Numbered from the stretch's first letter, positions 32,056 through 42,275 are shown. The stretch is DNA of 42,275 nucleotides from Candidatus Sulfopaludibacter sp. SbA4 (GCA_900290305.1 OMOG01000166.1:233-42507), one strand, 5' to 3'. Notes: generated by a model not told the origin, from the sequence alone. Program-made: numbers and translations.

Positions 32056-32217
32056 ATCTCACCGCGGAGAAAACACAGAGAAGGTCAAACCTGAAAATAT
32101 CCGCGCTTGGTGGGGTGGATCCGCTCCGCCTCCTCCGTGCTCTCAGGTCTTTCTCTGTTTTTCTCCGCGCTTGTCTCCGCTTCTCCGCGCCGGGGCACCC
32201 TCTGGGTCCGGTGAGAT
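32056..32217. repeat. MITE-like foldback element between two convergent genes
   Basis: The segment has perfect 9-bp terminal inverted repeats (ATCTCACCG at 32056-32064 and CGGTGAGAT at 32209-32217). Inside, 32063-32082 pairs with 32151-32169 over about 19 bp with one missing base (CGCGGAGAAAA...TTTTTCTCCGCG). It lies between the ends of the PilZ and uvrB genes and starts right after the PilZ stop. It could fold from either transcript and act as a shared terminator, or be a non-autonomous mobile element. Confidence 0.65.
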
Positions 32218-32231
32218 CCAGCCTTACCCAC

Positions 32232-34214
<1,983 letters not shown>

Positions 34215-34312
34215 GCTTCCAGCTTCGCAAAATACGCCGCGCAGCGCCATGCTTGCGGCTCCGGCGCACCTGGCACGATGACCACGAGATTCAGCGCGAA
34301 CGCAAATCCGCT

Positions 34313-34355
34313 CCCTCACGGTCGCGGCTCTGATCGGAGCCCCGACCGTGGGGGA
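34313..34355. repeat. REP-like imperfect palindrome
   Basis: CACGGTCGCGGCTC pairs imperfectly with GAGCC-CCGACCGTG around TGATCG, flanked by CCCT and GGGG. It lies between the uvrB start and the upstream convergent-looking gene end. It is a different sequence family from the CAGGC hairpins. Confidence 0.6.
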
Positions 34356-34395
34356 GGGGTTTCCGTACAAGGTACCGAACCACGCGGCCTGAGAC

Positions 34396-35739
34396 CTAGG
34401 CTAGTGCTGACCTAGCTAAGCTAGTCACCGAAAACTGGCGGAAATCCACACCCGGCAGATACTTCCCGGGCTCCACGATCTCAAACCGATTAGGATTCAC
34501 TTTGACCAGCCAATCGGCGTCCGGGTTAGCCAAGGTGGCGTGCTCGCCCGTATCGTTGTCCTTCACTTGCGACCGGTCGAGTTGGTAGTTCTCGAACGCC
34601 TTGCCGGCACGATTCTGTTCGTCCCACACTGCCCGGACGCTCTGATTGTAGCGATCGTGGGCCTCCCCTTCCACCCTCGCCCGGTCGGAGGCGGCCTGGC
34701 CGATGGCACTGATCTCCGCCTGCTTGGCGCGAACCATCTGATCGAGCGCGGCTTGATTCTGATTCAAGGTGTCCTTGATCGCTGTCACGGTGGCCCACTC
34801 CTCGTTTACCAGCCGCTTGGGAACGCTCAACCGGTGCACCATCATGCCCCAACTCGTTACGGAGGTCATCTTACCGAGCTGAATTTTGGAAACCAGTGGC
34901 CCTTTCCCGTCGTGAAAATCCAGTTCCCCCATCACCAGCAGCGAATCCTGCGACAACTTCGTGGTGCTGGTCGCGACGAACGTGGGAATCGGTTGATGCT
35001 GCTTTTGAGCGCTCTGTTGCCCGACCGCCAGCCACGCGCCCAGCAGATCGCCCTGATAGCGATAGATCGTAGCCTCCAGCGGCACAGGCCGGCCGTTCGC
35101 CGTCAAGTACGAAATCCATGACGGGTCATAAATTTGGTAAATCACCGCGAGAGCCACGGACTCTCCGTTGGGACCGGAGGCCCTCACGGAGCCCGCTCCC
35201 GCGCTGGTGATGCGCCATCCGGCGGGCAGTCCGATACTGCCGGATCCATCGGGGAAGGGCGTCCGGCGCAACGCCGGAAAGCTACTCGCACGCGCCGGGG
35301 CACCCGTGGATTGGTTGGCCGCCGGACGCAATGCCTCGCTGAGCTTCTGGAACAGGGCATTCGCTGTCTTGCCGAAGCGCGCCGCGTCGTCGTACATCAC
35401 CGCCGCCCCGGCCTGGTTGCCGCCGAGCATCGATACCATCACCATTCCCGTGATGCGCTTTCCGCCCTGGGTCTTGGAGGTCAGGGTGAAGAGCGTGGCC
35501 ACCGAGTCGGTGCCCCGGGCCCGGAAAAACTTGCCGATCTGCGGACGGTCGCCAAAGCGCGCCTGAATATTGCGCAGCGTGGCTCCCATGGCGCCCGCGA
35601 GTGAAGACTGTCCGGCGACCGGTCCCTAAAGGACCTGCCCGCCGCCAGGATTGTCGATCGTTCTGAGGCCGTCCTGGCCCTGTGCGCGTGCCAGCACCGC
35701 CGTGATACCAAGCAAAACAACGGGTAGATTAATTCGCAT
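34396..35739 (-). pseudogene. Secreted protein of unknown function, interrupted by an in-frame amber codon
   Basis: A single frame of 447 codons runs from an ATG at 35739. It starts with a signal peptide (MRINLPVVLLGITAVLARAQ), reads RTIDNPGGGQVL, then TAG at 35628-35626, then GPVAGQSSLAGAMGATLRN and on to the end. The frame is otherwise open and unbroken. Residues about 50-130 (FGDRPQIGKFF, TLFTLTSKTQGGKRITGMVMVS) and 180 onward form a two-part protein unknown to me; a charged helical region (QMVRAKQAEISAIGQAASD) precedes the end. The TAG sits where a residue such as Tyr would be expected. A restart at the ATG 35589 would yield 397 residues without an export signal. Likely a recent null allele. 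Confidence 0.75.
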
Positions 35740-35801
35740 TGGGGGGTCCCTCCATTGATTGTAGCGACGGGAAACGGCAAAATGACTCATACGCTGGAAA
35801 A

Positions 35802-35821
35802 GACAGGCCAGGAGGCCTGTC
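35802..35821. repeat. REP-like hairpin GACAGGCC/GGCCTGTC
   Basis: A perfect 8-bp inverted repeat with an AGGA loop, followed by CCCAC, lying just beyond the stop of the ADOP permease gene and upstream of the secreted-protein gene. It could double as a transcript end for the permease. Confidence 0.8.
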
Positions 35822-35830
35822 CCACTGGCG

Positions 35831-38298
35831 CTACTCATTCCGCAGTGCCGCCGAGGGATCCAGCGCGGCCGCGCGGCGCGCCGGCATCCATGTCGCCAGG
35901 ACCGCGATGACCAGGAACAAACCGGCCATTCCCCCGAACGTGACCGGATCGGTCGGCCGGATACCCACCAGCATGCTGGTCATCGCCCGCGTCAACACCA
36001 GCGCCGCGATCAATCCCGCCGCGAGCCCCGCCGCGCTGAGGCGCAGCCCGTGTCCAATCATCAGGCCGAATACGGTCGAGGGCGTCGCGCCCAGCGCCAT
36101 CCGCACGCCGATTTCGGCGGTGCGCTGGCCGACCAGCGTCGAAAGCACGCCGTACAGGCCCACCCCCGCCAGCAGCGCCGCGATTGCGGCAAACGCGGCG
36201 ATCAGCAGCAACGAGAAGCGCGTTCCGGATTCCGCGCGTTCCACGATGATGTCCAGCGTCTCGACGTTGGTCAGGAGCATGGTGCGATCGAATTTGCTCA
36301 TGGCGGCGCGCGCCAGGGAGGCGTACCCGGCCGGATCGCCCTGTGTGCGCGCAGCACCCAGGAGGAGACCGCGCGAAATCCCCAGTAACCGTCGGCAAGC
36401 CAGGCCTGTTCGCGGCCGGGCTCGGCCAAGGAGGTGAGACGCTGGTGCGCCACCATCCCGATAATTTCGAACCACTCGGGCTGGGGAGTGCGGAAGCGCA
36501 TCAGGATCCGCTGGCCCACCGCGCGGCCGCTGGGAAATCCCTTGGCCGCCAGCGCCTGATCGACGATGACGCGCCGGGGCTCGGGCTTGTTGTCGGATTC
36601 GTTGAACGTACGGCCCGCCAGCAGCGGAACGCGCATGGTCTCGAAATAGCCCGGAAGCACGGTTTGCGTGTCCGCCGCCTGAAACTTGGTAGCGTCGGCA
36701 AGGGCGTCTTCTTTGCCCCATCGGTAAGGAAAGAACGACCCGTGGAGCGGCAATGTGTCGGCCGCCGTGACGCTTTCCACGCCCGGAATTGCGGCCAGCG
36801 CGGACTGCATCTGGCGGACCACCGCGGCGCGCTCCTCGGGTGTGCGGCCGTTCTTGCCGCCGACAGCGCGGAAGGTCAGAATTCCGCGCGCATCAAAGCC
36901 CGGATGGATGCGCTGCAACGCCAGGAAGCTGCGGAACATCAGGCCCGAGCCCACCAGCAGGACGAAGCAGAGCGCCACCTCCGCCACCACCACGACGTTG
37001 CTGAGCAGCGATCCGCCGCTGAGACCGGAGGTCCGCGTGCTGGCCCGCAGCACCTGCGCGACATCCGGGCGCGCCGCCCGGAGGGCGGGCGCCAAGCCGA
37101 ACAACACGGCGGCAGCGAGCCCGGCGCCCATGCTGAAGACCAGAACGGCGGGATCGATACGGATGGAATCGAAGCGCGGCAGATTGGCCGGGGCAATCGC
37201 CAGCAGCTCCCGAATTCCCACCCATGCGAGACCAAATCCCAAGGCAGAACCGATGGCCGCCACCAGCAGGGCTTCGGCCAGCATCTGCCGCACCAGGCGC
37301 CACCAGGTCGCGCCCATCGCGGTGCGCACCGCCAAGTCGCGGCTGCGCAGGGATGAGCGCACCAAGAACAGGTTGGCCACATTGGAGCAGGCTATGAGCA
37401 GGAGAAAAACCACGGCGCCCATGAGCGCCAGAATCGCCGGCCGCACCTGGGCCACCAGGTATGGCTGCATCGGCTCCAGCCGGAACTGAAGGCCGGCGGT
37501 GGCGTTGATGGGCTCGGCGGCGCGGCACTGTTCGGCAACGGCATCGGCCTGAGCTTGCGCGTGCTGGATTGTCACGCCGGGCCGCATGCGCGCGATCAGG
37601 CGCTGGCTGATGGAGGTGCGGGGCTCGCTGTGCGACAGGCGGGCGGCCATCCACAGATCGGGCGTGCGCTCGATGTCTTTGTCCGGCCGGAAGAGGAGCT
37701 CGAAGCCGCGCTCCAGAACCCCGATCGCGACCGGGCCGTTCTTCACGACGGGCTGCCCCAACACGGCCGGGTTGCCGCCGAAGCGGCGCTCGAAGAATTC
37801 CTGGCTGAGGATGGCGTACGCGGGCAGACGCTGGTCGGGAGGAGGAGGTGTGCCATCGGCGGTGGGTGGCTGCGCCTCGCCATCACTCTCGGTGAAATCG
37901 CGGCCCAGCACGATGCGGGCGCCCAGCACGCGGAAGAAATTCGGCGTGACGGTGGCGAAGCCGATCTGCTCCGCGGTGCCATCGTCATGCGGCAGATTGC
38001 CGCGACCGGTCCGGACGCCTGCCACGTCCTCGAGCGCCGAGGAGGCATGATCTCGCAGATCGAAGTAGTCGGCGTTGGACCAGAGATGGTCGTAGACGTT
38101 GCGCTTCCTCATGTCCGAGCAGGCGTACACCAGGCGGTTCGGGTCCCGATAAGGCAGCGGCCGAAGCAGCACGGCGTCGGCCACGCTGAAGATGGCGGTG
38201 CTCGCGCCAATCCCCAGAGTGAGTGTCAGCACAGCGGCCGCGGCGAAAGCCGGACTCGATCGCAGAGCTCGAACGGCGTACCGGAAATCCTCGATCAT
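35831..38298 (-). pseudogene. ADOP-type ABC permease (MacB/FtsX-like), frameshifted
   Basis: The gene would encode about 822 residues. It starts MIEDFRYAVRALRSSPAFAAAA, the N-terminal helix of acidobacterial duplicated orphan permeases, followed by a MacB-like periplasmic domain (LLRPLPYRDPNRLVYA, LGRDFTESDG), an FtsX domain (LMGAVVFLLLIACSNVANLFLVR, RDLAVRTAMGATWWRLVRQ), a second periplasmic domain (PYRWGKEDALAD) and a second FtsX domain (AAFAAIAALLAGVGLYGVLS, RTAEIGVRMALGATPSTVF). At 36346-36354 an extra GC in a GCGCGC run shifts the frame: YWGFRAVSSWVLR is in one frame and TQGDPAGYASLARAAM in another. Removing GC restores one protein ending LDPSAALRNE. Partner ATPase genes are absent, as is usual for this type. 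Function is unknown. Confidence 0.85.
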
Positions 38299-38334
38299 CC
38301 CATGCCCCCGCCTAATTATATATACTCGCTACTC

Positions 38335-39681
38335 ATGGGAAACATCGCACAGCCGCAGCCCGAGTCAATCGCGGAGACGATGCCCGTGGCGGAGCCGCCG
38401 GCGCCGCCCGCGTGGAGCCTGCTGCATCGCATCCTGTTCCGCTTCCTCTTCGTGTACCTGATCCTCTATATTGCGCCCACCCTGGTGAATGCGATCCCCG
38501 GGGTATCCAAGCTCGGCCAATTCTACTTCAGGGCCTGGCACGCCCTGGTCCCCTGGGTCGCGATCCACATTTTTCACCTGAGCGGCCAGCCCACGACGTA
38601 CTTTGTTACCGGAAGCGGCGACACCACGCTGGCGTACATTCAGAACCTGTGCTACTTGGTGTTCGCGCTCGCCGCCACGATCGTCTGGTCGCTCGTGGAC
38701 CGCCGCCGCCGCGACTACCGGAAGCTGCACGCGTGGCTGCGGATCGCGGTCCGCTACACGCTAGCCCTCACCATGTTCGGCTACGGATTCGCCAAGGTGT
38801 TCCCCCTGCAGTTCCGGTTTCCCGGCCTCGCGAAACTGATCGAGCCCTACGGCGACTTCTCGCCGATGGGTGTGCTCTGGAGCTTCATGGGCGCATCCAC
38901 GGCCTACATCATCTTCACGGGAGCCGTTGAAGTAACCGGCGGCGCGCTGCTCCTCTTCCGCCGCACCACCACACTGGGTGCGCTGGTGTCCGGCGCGGCC
39001 CTGCTCAACATCGTCATGCTCAACTTTTGCTATGACGTGCCGGTGAAGATCTACTCGATGAACCTGCTGTTCGAGGCCATCTTTCTCATGTCCCCCGATC
39101 TGCGCCGTCTCCTCGATCTCCTCATCCTGAACCGGCCGGCCGCTCCTGCGGACTTGGGGAGCCTGCCGCTCGGCCCGTTGGAGAAATATCGCTGGATGCG
39201 TTTCGCCGCCGCCGGCGTGAAGCTCCTGTTTATCGGATATGTTCTCTTCAATCACGTCAACTACGGCTGGAAGAATTACAAACAGGTGCGGTACCCGGAC
39301 AATCCGCCGCTCTACGGCCTCTACGACGTGGAAAAGTTCACGCAAAACGGGCATGAGCTGCCACCCTTGACCACCGACGCCACCCGTTGGAGGAAGGTAG
39401 CCGTGCAGTTCCCCGGCTTCATCACCGTGCGCGCAATGGACGATTCGCAGCGCGGCTTCTCCGCCGAATACGGCAAAGGCGCCAACACGGTCACGCTCTC
39501 CCAGGGGAAAAGTCCCAAGAGCGTCTTCACCTACACGCGGCCGGACGCCGATCACGTGCTGCTGGAGGGCACACTCGCAAATAATGCGCTCTCGATCCAG
39601 ATGCGCAAGATCGACACGTCGAAGTTCCTGCTGGTAAGCCGCGGCTTCCACTGGATCAGCGAGTTTCCGTTCAATCGCTAA
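38335..39681 (+). CDS. DoxX-like multi-pass membrane protein
   Basis: The 448-residue protein has an N-terminal cytoplasmic stretch, then several transmembrane helices: LFRFLFVYLILYIAPTLV, YLVFALAATIVWSLV, YTLALTMFGYGFAKVFPLQF, SMGVLWSFMGASTAYIIFTG-type, LGALVSGAALLNIVML and FAAAGVKLLFIGYVLF. The GYGFAKVFPLQ and EVTGGALLLFRR segments resemble DoxX/DoxD-family membrane proteins. The last 130 residues are a soluble beta-rich domain (TVTLSQGKSPKSVFTYTRPDAD) of unknown role. The start at 38335 is chosen after the AT-rich TATATATACTC at 38318-38328, a probable -10 region; an in-frame ATG at 38302 also exists. It is divergent from the ADOP permease, whose start is 36 bp away. Confidence 0.72.
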   Translation: MGNIAQPQPESIAETMPVAEPPAPPAWSLLHRILFRFLFVYLILYIAPTLVNAIPGVSKLGQFYFRAWHALVPWVAIHIFHLSGQPTTYFVTGSGDTTLAYIQNLCYLVFALAATIVWSLVDRRRRDYRKLHAWLRIAVRYTLALTMFGYGFAKVFPLQFRFPGLAKLIEPYGDFSPMGVLWSFMGASTAYIIFTGAVEVTGGALLLFRRTTTLGALVSGAALLNIVMLNFCYDVPVKIYSMNLLFEAIFLMSPDLRRLLDLLILNRPAAPADLGSLPLGPLEKYRWMRFAAAGVKLLFIGYVLFNHVNYGWKNYKQVRYPDNPPLYGLYDVEKFTQNGHELPPLTTDATRWRKVAVQFPGFITVRAMDDSQRGFSAEYGKGANTVTLSQGKSPKSVFTYTRPDADHVLLEGTLANNALSIQMRKIDTSKFLLVSRGFHWISEFPFNR

Positions 39682-39711
39682 AAGGAGGATGCGAGCGCAA
39701 CGAGCCACCTT

Positions 39712-39741
39712 CCCTAACCCCTAACCCCCAACCCCAACCCC
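39712..39741 (-). other. Telomere-like G-rich tract (quadruplex candidate on the minus strand)
   Basis: On the minus strand the sequence is five runs of three to five G separated by TT or TTA, a canonical G-quadruplex pattern. It lies between the membrane-protein stop (39681) and the glycosyltransferase start (39765), in the template strand of the latter. Confidence 0.75.
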
Positions 39742-39764
39742 TGCGTTCACGTATCCTGAAGAAA

Positions 39765-40871
39765 GTGGCCTTCAACCCATCCTCCATGTCGCGGGTCCTG
39801 GTGCGCGCCACCAACTGGCTGGGAGACGCCGTCATGTCCCTGCCGGCCATCCGCACCATCCGCCAGGTTTTTCCGCACGCGCACATCGCCCTGGTGGCGC
39901 GGCCCTGGGTTGCCGACCTGTACGCGCGTGAGCCTTCCATCGACCGGGTGATTCTCTACGACGCACATGCCAGCTTGCGTGAGAGGCGCGATTTTGCCGT
40001 GCGCCTTCGGGGCGAGCGGTTCGACGGCGCCATTCTCTTGCAGAACGCCTTCGATGCGGCGCTCATGGTGTGGCTCGCGAAGATTCCCGAGCGCATCGGC
40101 TACGATCGGGACGGACGCGGCCCGCTGCTCACGCAGCGAATCCCCGTGCCCGAGCCCGGAGACATTCCGCGCCACGAGCGTTTCTATTACCTGGAGCTCC
40201 TGCGGCGCGCCGGCATGATCGAGCGCTTCCCGCACACCGAGCCCATCCGCCTGGGCGGCGTCGAAGCGGCGCGAGAATCCGGGGCGAAGCTTCTGGCCGC
40301 GGCGGGCATCGGCGGCCCGGTCATCGGGATCAGCCCCGGCGCGGCCTACGGCAATGCCAAGCGCTGGCTGCCCGAGCGTTTCGCGGAGGCGGCACAGAAA
40401 GTAGCACAGGCATTTCTTGACCCGTCGCCGGGCCTGCCTGTGTCCCCCGCGGTGCTGGTCTTCGGCTCCCCGGCCGAACGCACCCTCTGCGGGGAAGTGG
40501 CCGCTGCGCTCGCCCGCGGTCGAGTCGACGTCCGCAATCTCGCGGGAGAAACCACGCTCCGCGAGTTCATCGACCTGGCCGCCGCCTGCCGCCTGTTTCT
40601 CACCAACGACTCCGGCGCCATGCACGTAGCTTCCGCGCTGGCAGTGCCGACGGTGGCCATCTTCGGCTCGACCGACGACACCACCACCGGCCCCATCGGC
40701 CCCTACGCGCGCGTGGTCCGCGAGCATGCCGAATGCAGCCCCTGCCTGCTGCGCGATTGCCCCATCGATCATCGCTGCATGACGCGCGTCAGCGCCGACC
40801 GCGTAGCCTCCGCTGCGCTCCAACTCTGGGAGGAATCCGCCCCCGCGTGGACACACGAATCAAAATCGTAG
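39765..40871 (+). CDS. Glycosyltransferase family 9 (heptosyltransferase-like)
   Basis: The 368-residue protein is a GT-B fold ADP-heptose:LPS heptosyltransferase of WaaF/WaaC type: VLVRATNWLGDAVMSLPAIRT at the N-terminus, RFDGAILLQNAFDAAL, ISPGAAYGNAKRWLPERFAEAA (acceptor region), and LTNDSGAMHVASALAVPTVAIFGSTDDTTTGP, the sugar-nucleotide site. CSPCLLRDCPIDHRCM is the usual Cys-rich end. It adds heptose to the lipid A core at the inner membrane. In the middle, VAQAFLDPSPGLPVS is encoded by a REP-like element at 40406-40442 in frame. The GTG at 39765 gives MAFNPSSMSRVLV; an ATG at 39786 is equally likely. It overlaps the next gene by 25 nt. Confidence 0.9.
   Translation: MAFNPSSMSRVLVRATNWLGDAVMSLPAIRTIRQVFPHAHIALVARPWVADLYAREPSIDRVILYDAHASLRERRDFAVRLRGERFDGAILLQNAFDAALMVWLAKIPERIGYDRDGRGPLLTQRIPVPEPGDIPRHERFYYLELLRRAGMIERFPHTEPIRLGGVEAARESGAKLLAAAGIGGPVIGISPGAAYGNAKRWLPERFAEAAQKVAQAFLDPSPGLPVSPAVLVFGSPAERTLCGEVAAALARGRVDVRNLAGETTLREFIDLAAACRLFLTNDSGAMHVASALAVPTVAIFGSTDDTTTGPIGPYARVVREHAECSPCLLRDCPIDHRCMTRVSADRVASAALQLWEESAPAWTHESKS
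40406..40442. repeat. REP-like element inside the glycosyltransferase coding sequence
   Basis: CACAGGCA (40406-40413) and TGCCTGTG (40435-40442) form a perfect 8-bp inverted repeat around a 21-nt loop. The preceding GTAG and the sequence match the REP-like hairpins at 17787-17828. The frame is kept open across it and adds a short surface-loop-like insert between two conserved glycosyltransferase blocks. Confidence 0.75.
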
Positions 40872-41239
40872 AAGCCCCGCCCGAGTTCAAAACGCCTTGG
40901 CCCGATCTCGCGGGGCCGCTGGTCATAGTCACCGGCTACTTCGACATCCTGCGCGCCGGGCATGCCCGCGACCTCGAGCACGCGCGCGATGCCGCGGGCG
41001 CGGCCACGCTCCTCGCGATCGTCCTGCCGAGCCCCACCGCCCTGCTGCCGCAGCGCGCCCGCGCCGAGCTGGTAGCCGCATTGCGCGCCGTGGACTACGT
41101 GGTGCTCGCGGACACGGCCGGCGCGGAGCGACTCATCGCCTCGCTCCACCCCGCGCACGTGATCCACATGGAAGAAGCCGACGAGCGCCGCGCCTGGCAG
41201 TTGCACGAGCACGTTCGGAACCGGTCTCGAAATGCCTAA
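40847..41239 (+). CDS. Nucleotidyltransferase-like protein (RfaE C-terminal type) with altered HxGH motif
   Basis: The 130-residue product has the layout of the cytidylyltransferase-fold ADP-heptose synthase domain: IVTGYFDILRAGHARDLEHARD corresponds to GxFDxxHxGHxxYLxxAR, then LLAIVLPS, LPQRARAELVAALRAVDYVV (where relatives have RAELVAALRCVDYV) and HVIHMEE. The first His of HxGH is Arg here, and the later ISTS-type substrate motif is missing, so activity is doubtful. The start is a GTG at 40847, with GGGAGGA about 12 nt ahead, inside the end of the glycosyltransferase gene. The pairing with a heptosyltransferase supports a link to heptose-nucleotide or LPS core synthesis. Confidence 0.68.
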   Translation: MDTRIKIVEAPPEFKTPWPDLAGPLVIVTGYFDILRAGHARDLEHARDAAGAATLLAIVLPSPTALLPQRARAELVAALRAVDYVVLADTAGAERLIASLHPAHVIHMEEADERRAWQLHEHVRNRSRNA

Positions 41240-41260
41240 AGCCTTCCTCACCGCCGTGGC

Positions 41261-41299
41261 GCAGGCACTCGTGCCTGCCGCGTCGGCACTCATGCCGAC
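41261..41299. repeat. Two adjacent REP-like hairpins
   Basis: GCAGGCAC-TC-GTGCCTGC (41261-41278) is followed by GTCGGCA-CTCA-TGCCGAC (41282-41299), both perfect. The first belongs to the GTGGC(A/G)CAGGC family; the second matches the arm of the foldback at 2171-2294. They lie in the gap between the nucleotidyltransferase and DUF2071 genes. Confidence 0.85.
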
Positions 41300-41352
41300 G
41301 CCCGGCTTCGACACTGTGTCACAACCACGAATCCGCCCGCGGAGTCTGAGAA

Positions 41353-42081
41353 ATGCGAGTTAAAGCCTTTCTCACCGCCGAGTGGCGCTACCTGGCGATG
41401 CTGAACTACGCGGTGGATCCCGCGCTGCTCGAACCCCTGGTCCCCAACGGAACCCAGTTGGATCAGTTCGCGGGCAACACGTATATCAGCCTGGTCGGAT
41501 TTCGCTTCCTGCGAACCAGGGTGCGCGGCATCCGGATTCCCTTCCACTCGGACTTCGACGAAGTCAATCTGCGGTTCTACGTGCGTCCCAAGCGGCCGGG
41601 CCCCGTGCGCCGCGGCGTGGTTTTTATTCGCGAGATCGTTCCCAGGTTCGCCGTCGCCAAGGTCGCGCAAATTGCCTTTCACGAAAACTACATCGCGCTG
41701 CCCATGCGGCACCGGATTGCGGAGCCCGTCTCGGAAGGCGGACAAGTCGAGGCCGAATACCGCTGGCGCCACGCCGAAAAGTGGAGCGCACTGCGCGTGG
41801 AATCGGCCGGACGTCCCGCGCTCGCCGCCGATGGCGGGCTCGAGCAGTTCATCACCGAGCACTATTGGGGCTACGCCGCACAGCCCGGCGGAGGCTGCCT
41901 GGAGTACGAGGTTGCACACGAGCGCTGGCGCCTGTGGAGCGCGACCGCCGCGCAATTCGCTGGCGACGCCTCGGCGCTCTACGGTCCCCAAATGGCGGCA
42001 TGCCTGAATCGCGAGCCGCATTCCGCATTCCTCGCGGATGGATCGCCCGTCACGGTGTATCCCGGTACCCCGATCTCGTGA
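41353..42081 (+). CDS. DUF2071 (YqjF-like) protein
   Basis: The 242-residue protein fits DUF2071: the N-terminus FLTAEWRYLAMLNYAVDPALLEPLVPNGTQLDQFAGNTYISLVGFRF has the characteristic W-R-x-L-A-x-x-N-Y motif, followed by FHSDFDEVNLRFYV, RGVVFIREIVPR, and ITEHYWGYAAQPGG near the end. The fold is an acetoacetate-decarboxylase-like barrel, but no activity is established for the family. It sits about 110 bp downstream of the nucleotidyltransferase gene with two REP hairpins between, so co-transcription is possible. The frame is complete. Confidence 0.88.
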   Translation: MRVKAFLTAEWRYLAMLNYAVDPALLEPLVPNGTQLDQFAGNTYISLVGFRFLRTRVRGIRIPFHSDFDEVNLRFYVRPKRPGPVRRGVVFIREIVPRFAVAKVAQIAFHENYIALPMRHRIAEPVSEGGQVEAEYRWRHAEKWSALRVESAGRPALAADGGLEQFITEHYWGYAAQPGGGCLEYEVAHERWRLWSATAAQFAGDASALYGPQMAACLNREPHSAFLADGSPVTVYPGTPIS

Positions 42082-42161
42082 GGTGCTCACCTCCTGGCGC
42101 AGGCAGAATGGCTTGTACTACAACACTCTCAAGTCTTCGCAGCCTGCGACGATTTGGTGGG

Positions 42162-42198
42162 GCGGACCCCCTGGTCCGCGGCCGACCCCCTGGTCGGC
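42162..42198. repeat. Twin GxCGACC-CCCT-GGTCGxC hairpins
   Basis: GCGGACC-CCCT-GGTCCGC (42162-42179) and GCCGACC-CCCT-GGTCGGC (42181-42198) are perfect hairpins separated by one base. Upstream GGTGG matches the left flank of the other REP-like elements. It is the last recognisable feature; 42199-42275 shows no gene. Confidence 0.85.
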
Positions 42199-42275
42199 CT
42201 TTGGTTGCGGTATGCTGCTCTGTATTACAGTAGCTCCATTTCTTTCCTCCTTGAGAATATTTTCTTCAGGCGGCA

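Noticed and set aside
35626-35628. TAG recoded as an amino acid in this organism
   Set aside because: Other intact genes use TAG as a normal stop (for example 34396-34398), and the two suspicious TAG codons are in genes with other signs of decay or no independent support.

Overview
The window looks like chromosomal DNA of a high-GC Acidobacteriota member, most like the Solibacter/Bryobacterales group. This is inferred from gene content: an outer-membrane TonB-type receptor with an N-terminal carboxypeptidase-regulatory-like domain, a protein of the VWFA-related acidobacterial type, a long orphan 'MacB/FtsX-like' permease (ADOP type), RAYT-type transposase remains and many dispersed REP-like palindromes. 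No rRNA, tRNA or CRISPR array was recognised.

Layout. 1-2.4 kb: the tail of a RAYT (REP-associated tyrosine transposase) gene, invaded in antisense by a group II intron (about 128-2075) with its reverse transcriptase/maturase, then palindromic repeats. 2.4-4.5 kb: an ECF41-type sigma factor co-transcribed with an FAD oxidoreductase, with a textbook ECF41 promoter upstream. 4.6-9.8 kb: a secreted agarase-like glycoside hydrolase fused to a DUF1080-type domain, an SDR dehydrogenase, a secreted sugar-isomerase-like protein, a small very basic protein and a frameshifted SnoaL-like gene; several of these fit carbohydrate use. 10-17.8 kb: a lipoprotein-like protein with a TonB C-terminal domain, a repeat-rich leader region, a giant Gly-rich TonB-type receptor and a coupled VWA protein.

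17.8-22.2 kb is an accessory graveyard: a PemK/MazF-type toxin with two indels beside an intact antitoxin, a RelE-type toxin with a nonsense codon and a frameshift beside an intact antitoxin, an AbiEii C-terminal fragment, a decayed unknown gene and a 393-bp broken copy of the neighbouring VWA gene. An epoxide-hydrolase-like enzyme and a membrane protein sit within it. 22.2-28.8 kb: an M48 protease, a class V aminotransferase coupled to an M14 carboxypeptidase, an ABM monooxygenase, an MNT-type nucleotidyltransferase whose partner survives only as 13 codons, and a frameshifted AAA/DUF4143 ATPase with a 37-bp palindrome at its start.

28.8-42.3 kb is more housekeeping in character: a trans-sulfuration enzyme with cysS, a PilZ protein, uvrB, a secreted protein split by an amber codon, a frameshifted ADOP permease, a DoxX-like membrane protein, a heptosyltransferase-like gene carrying a REP-like element in frame, an RfaE-type nucleotidyltransferase with an altered HxGH motif, and a DUF2071 protein. 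Ten genes show frameshifts or nonsense codons; several indels are dinucleotide slips. Either this strain is decaying in its accessory genes or the assembly carries errors, and read-level checking would decide.
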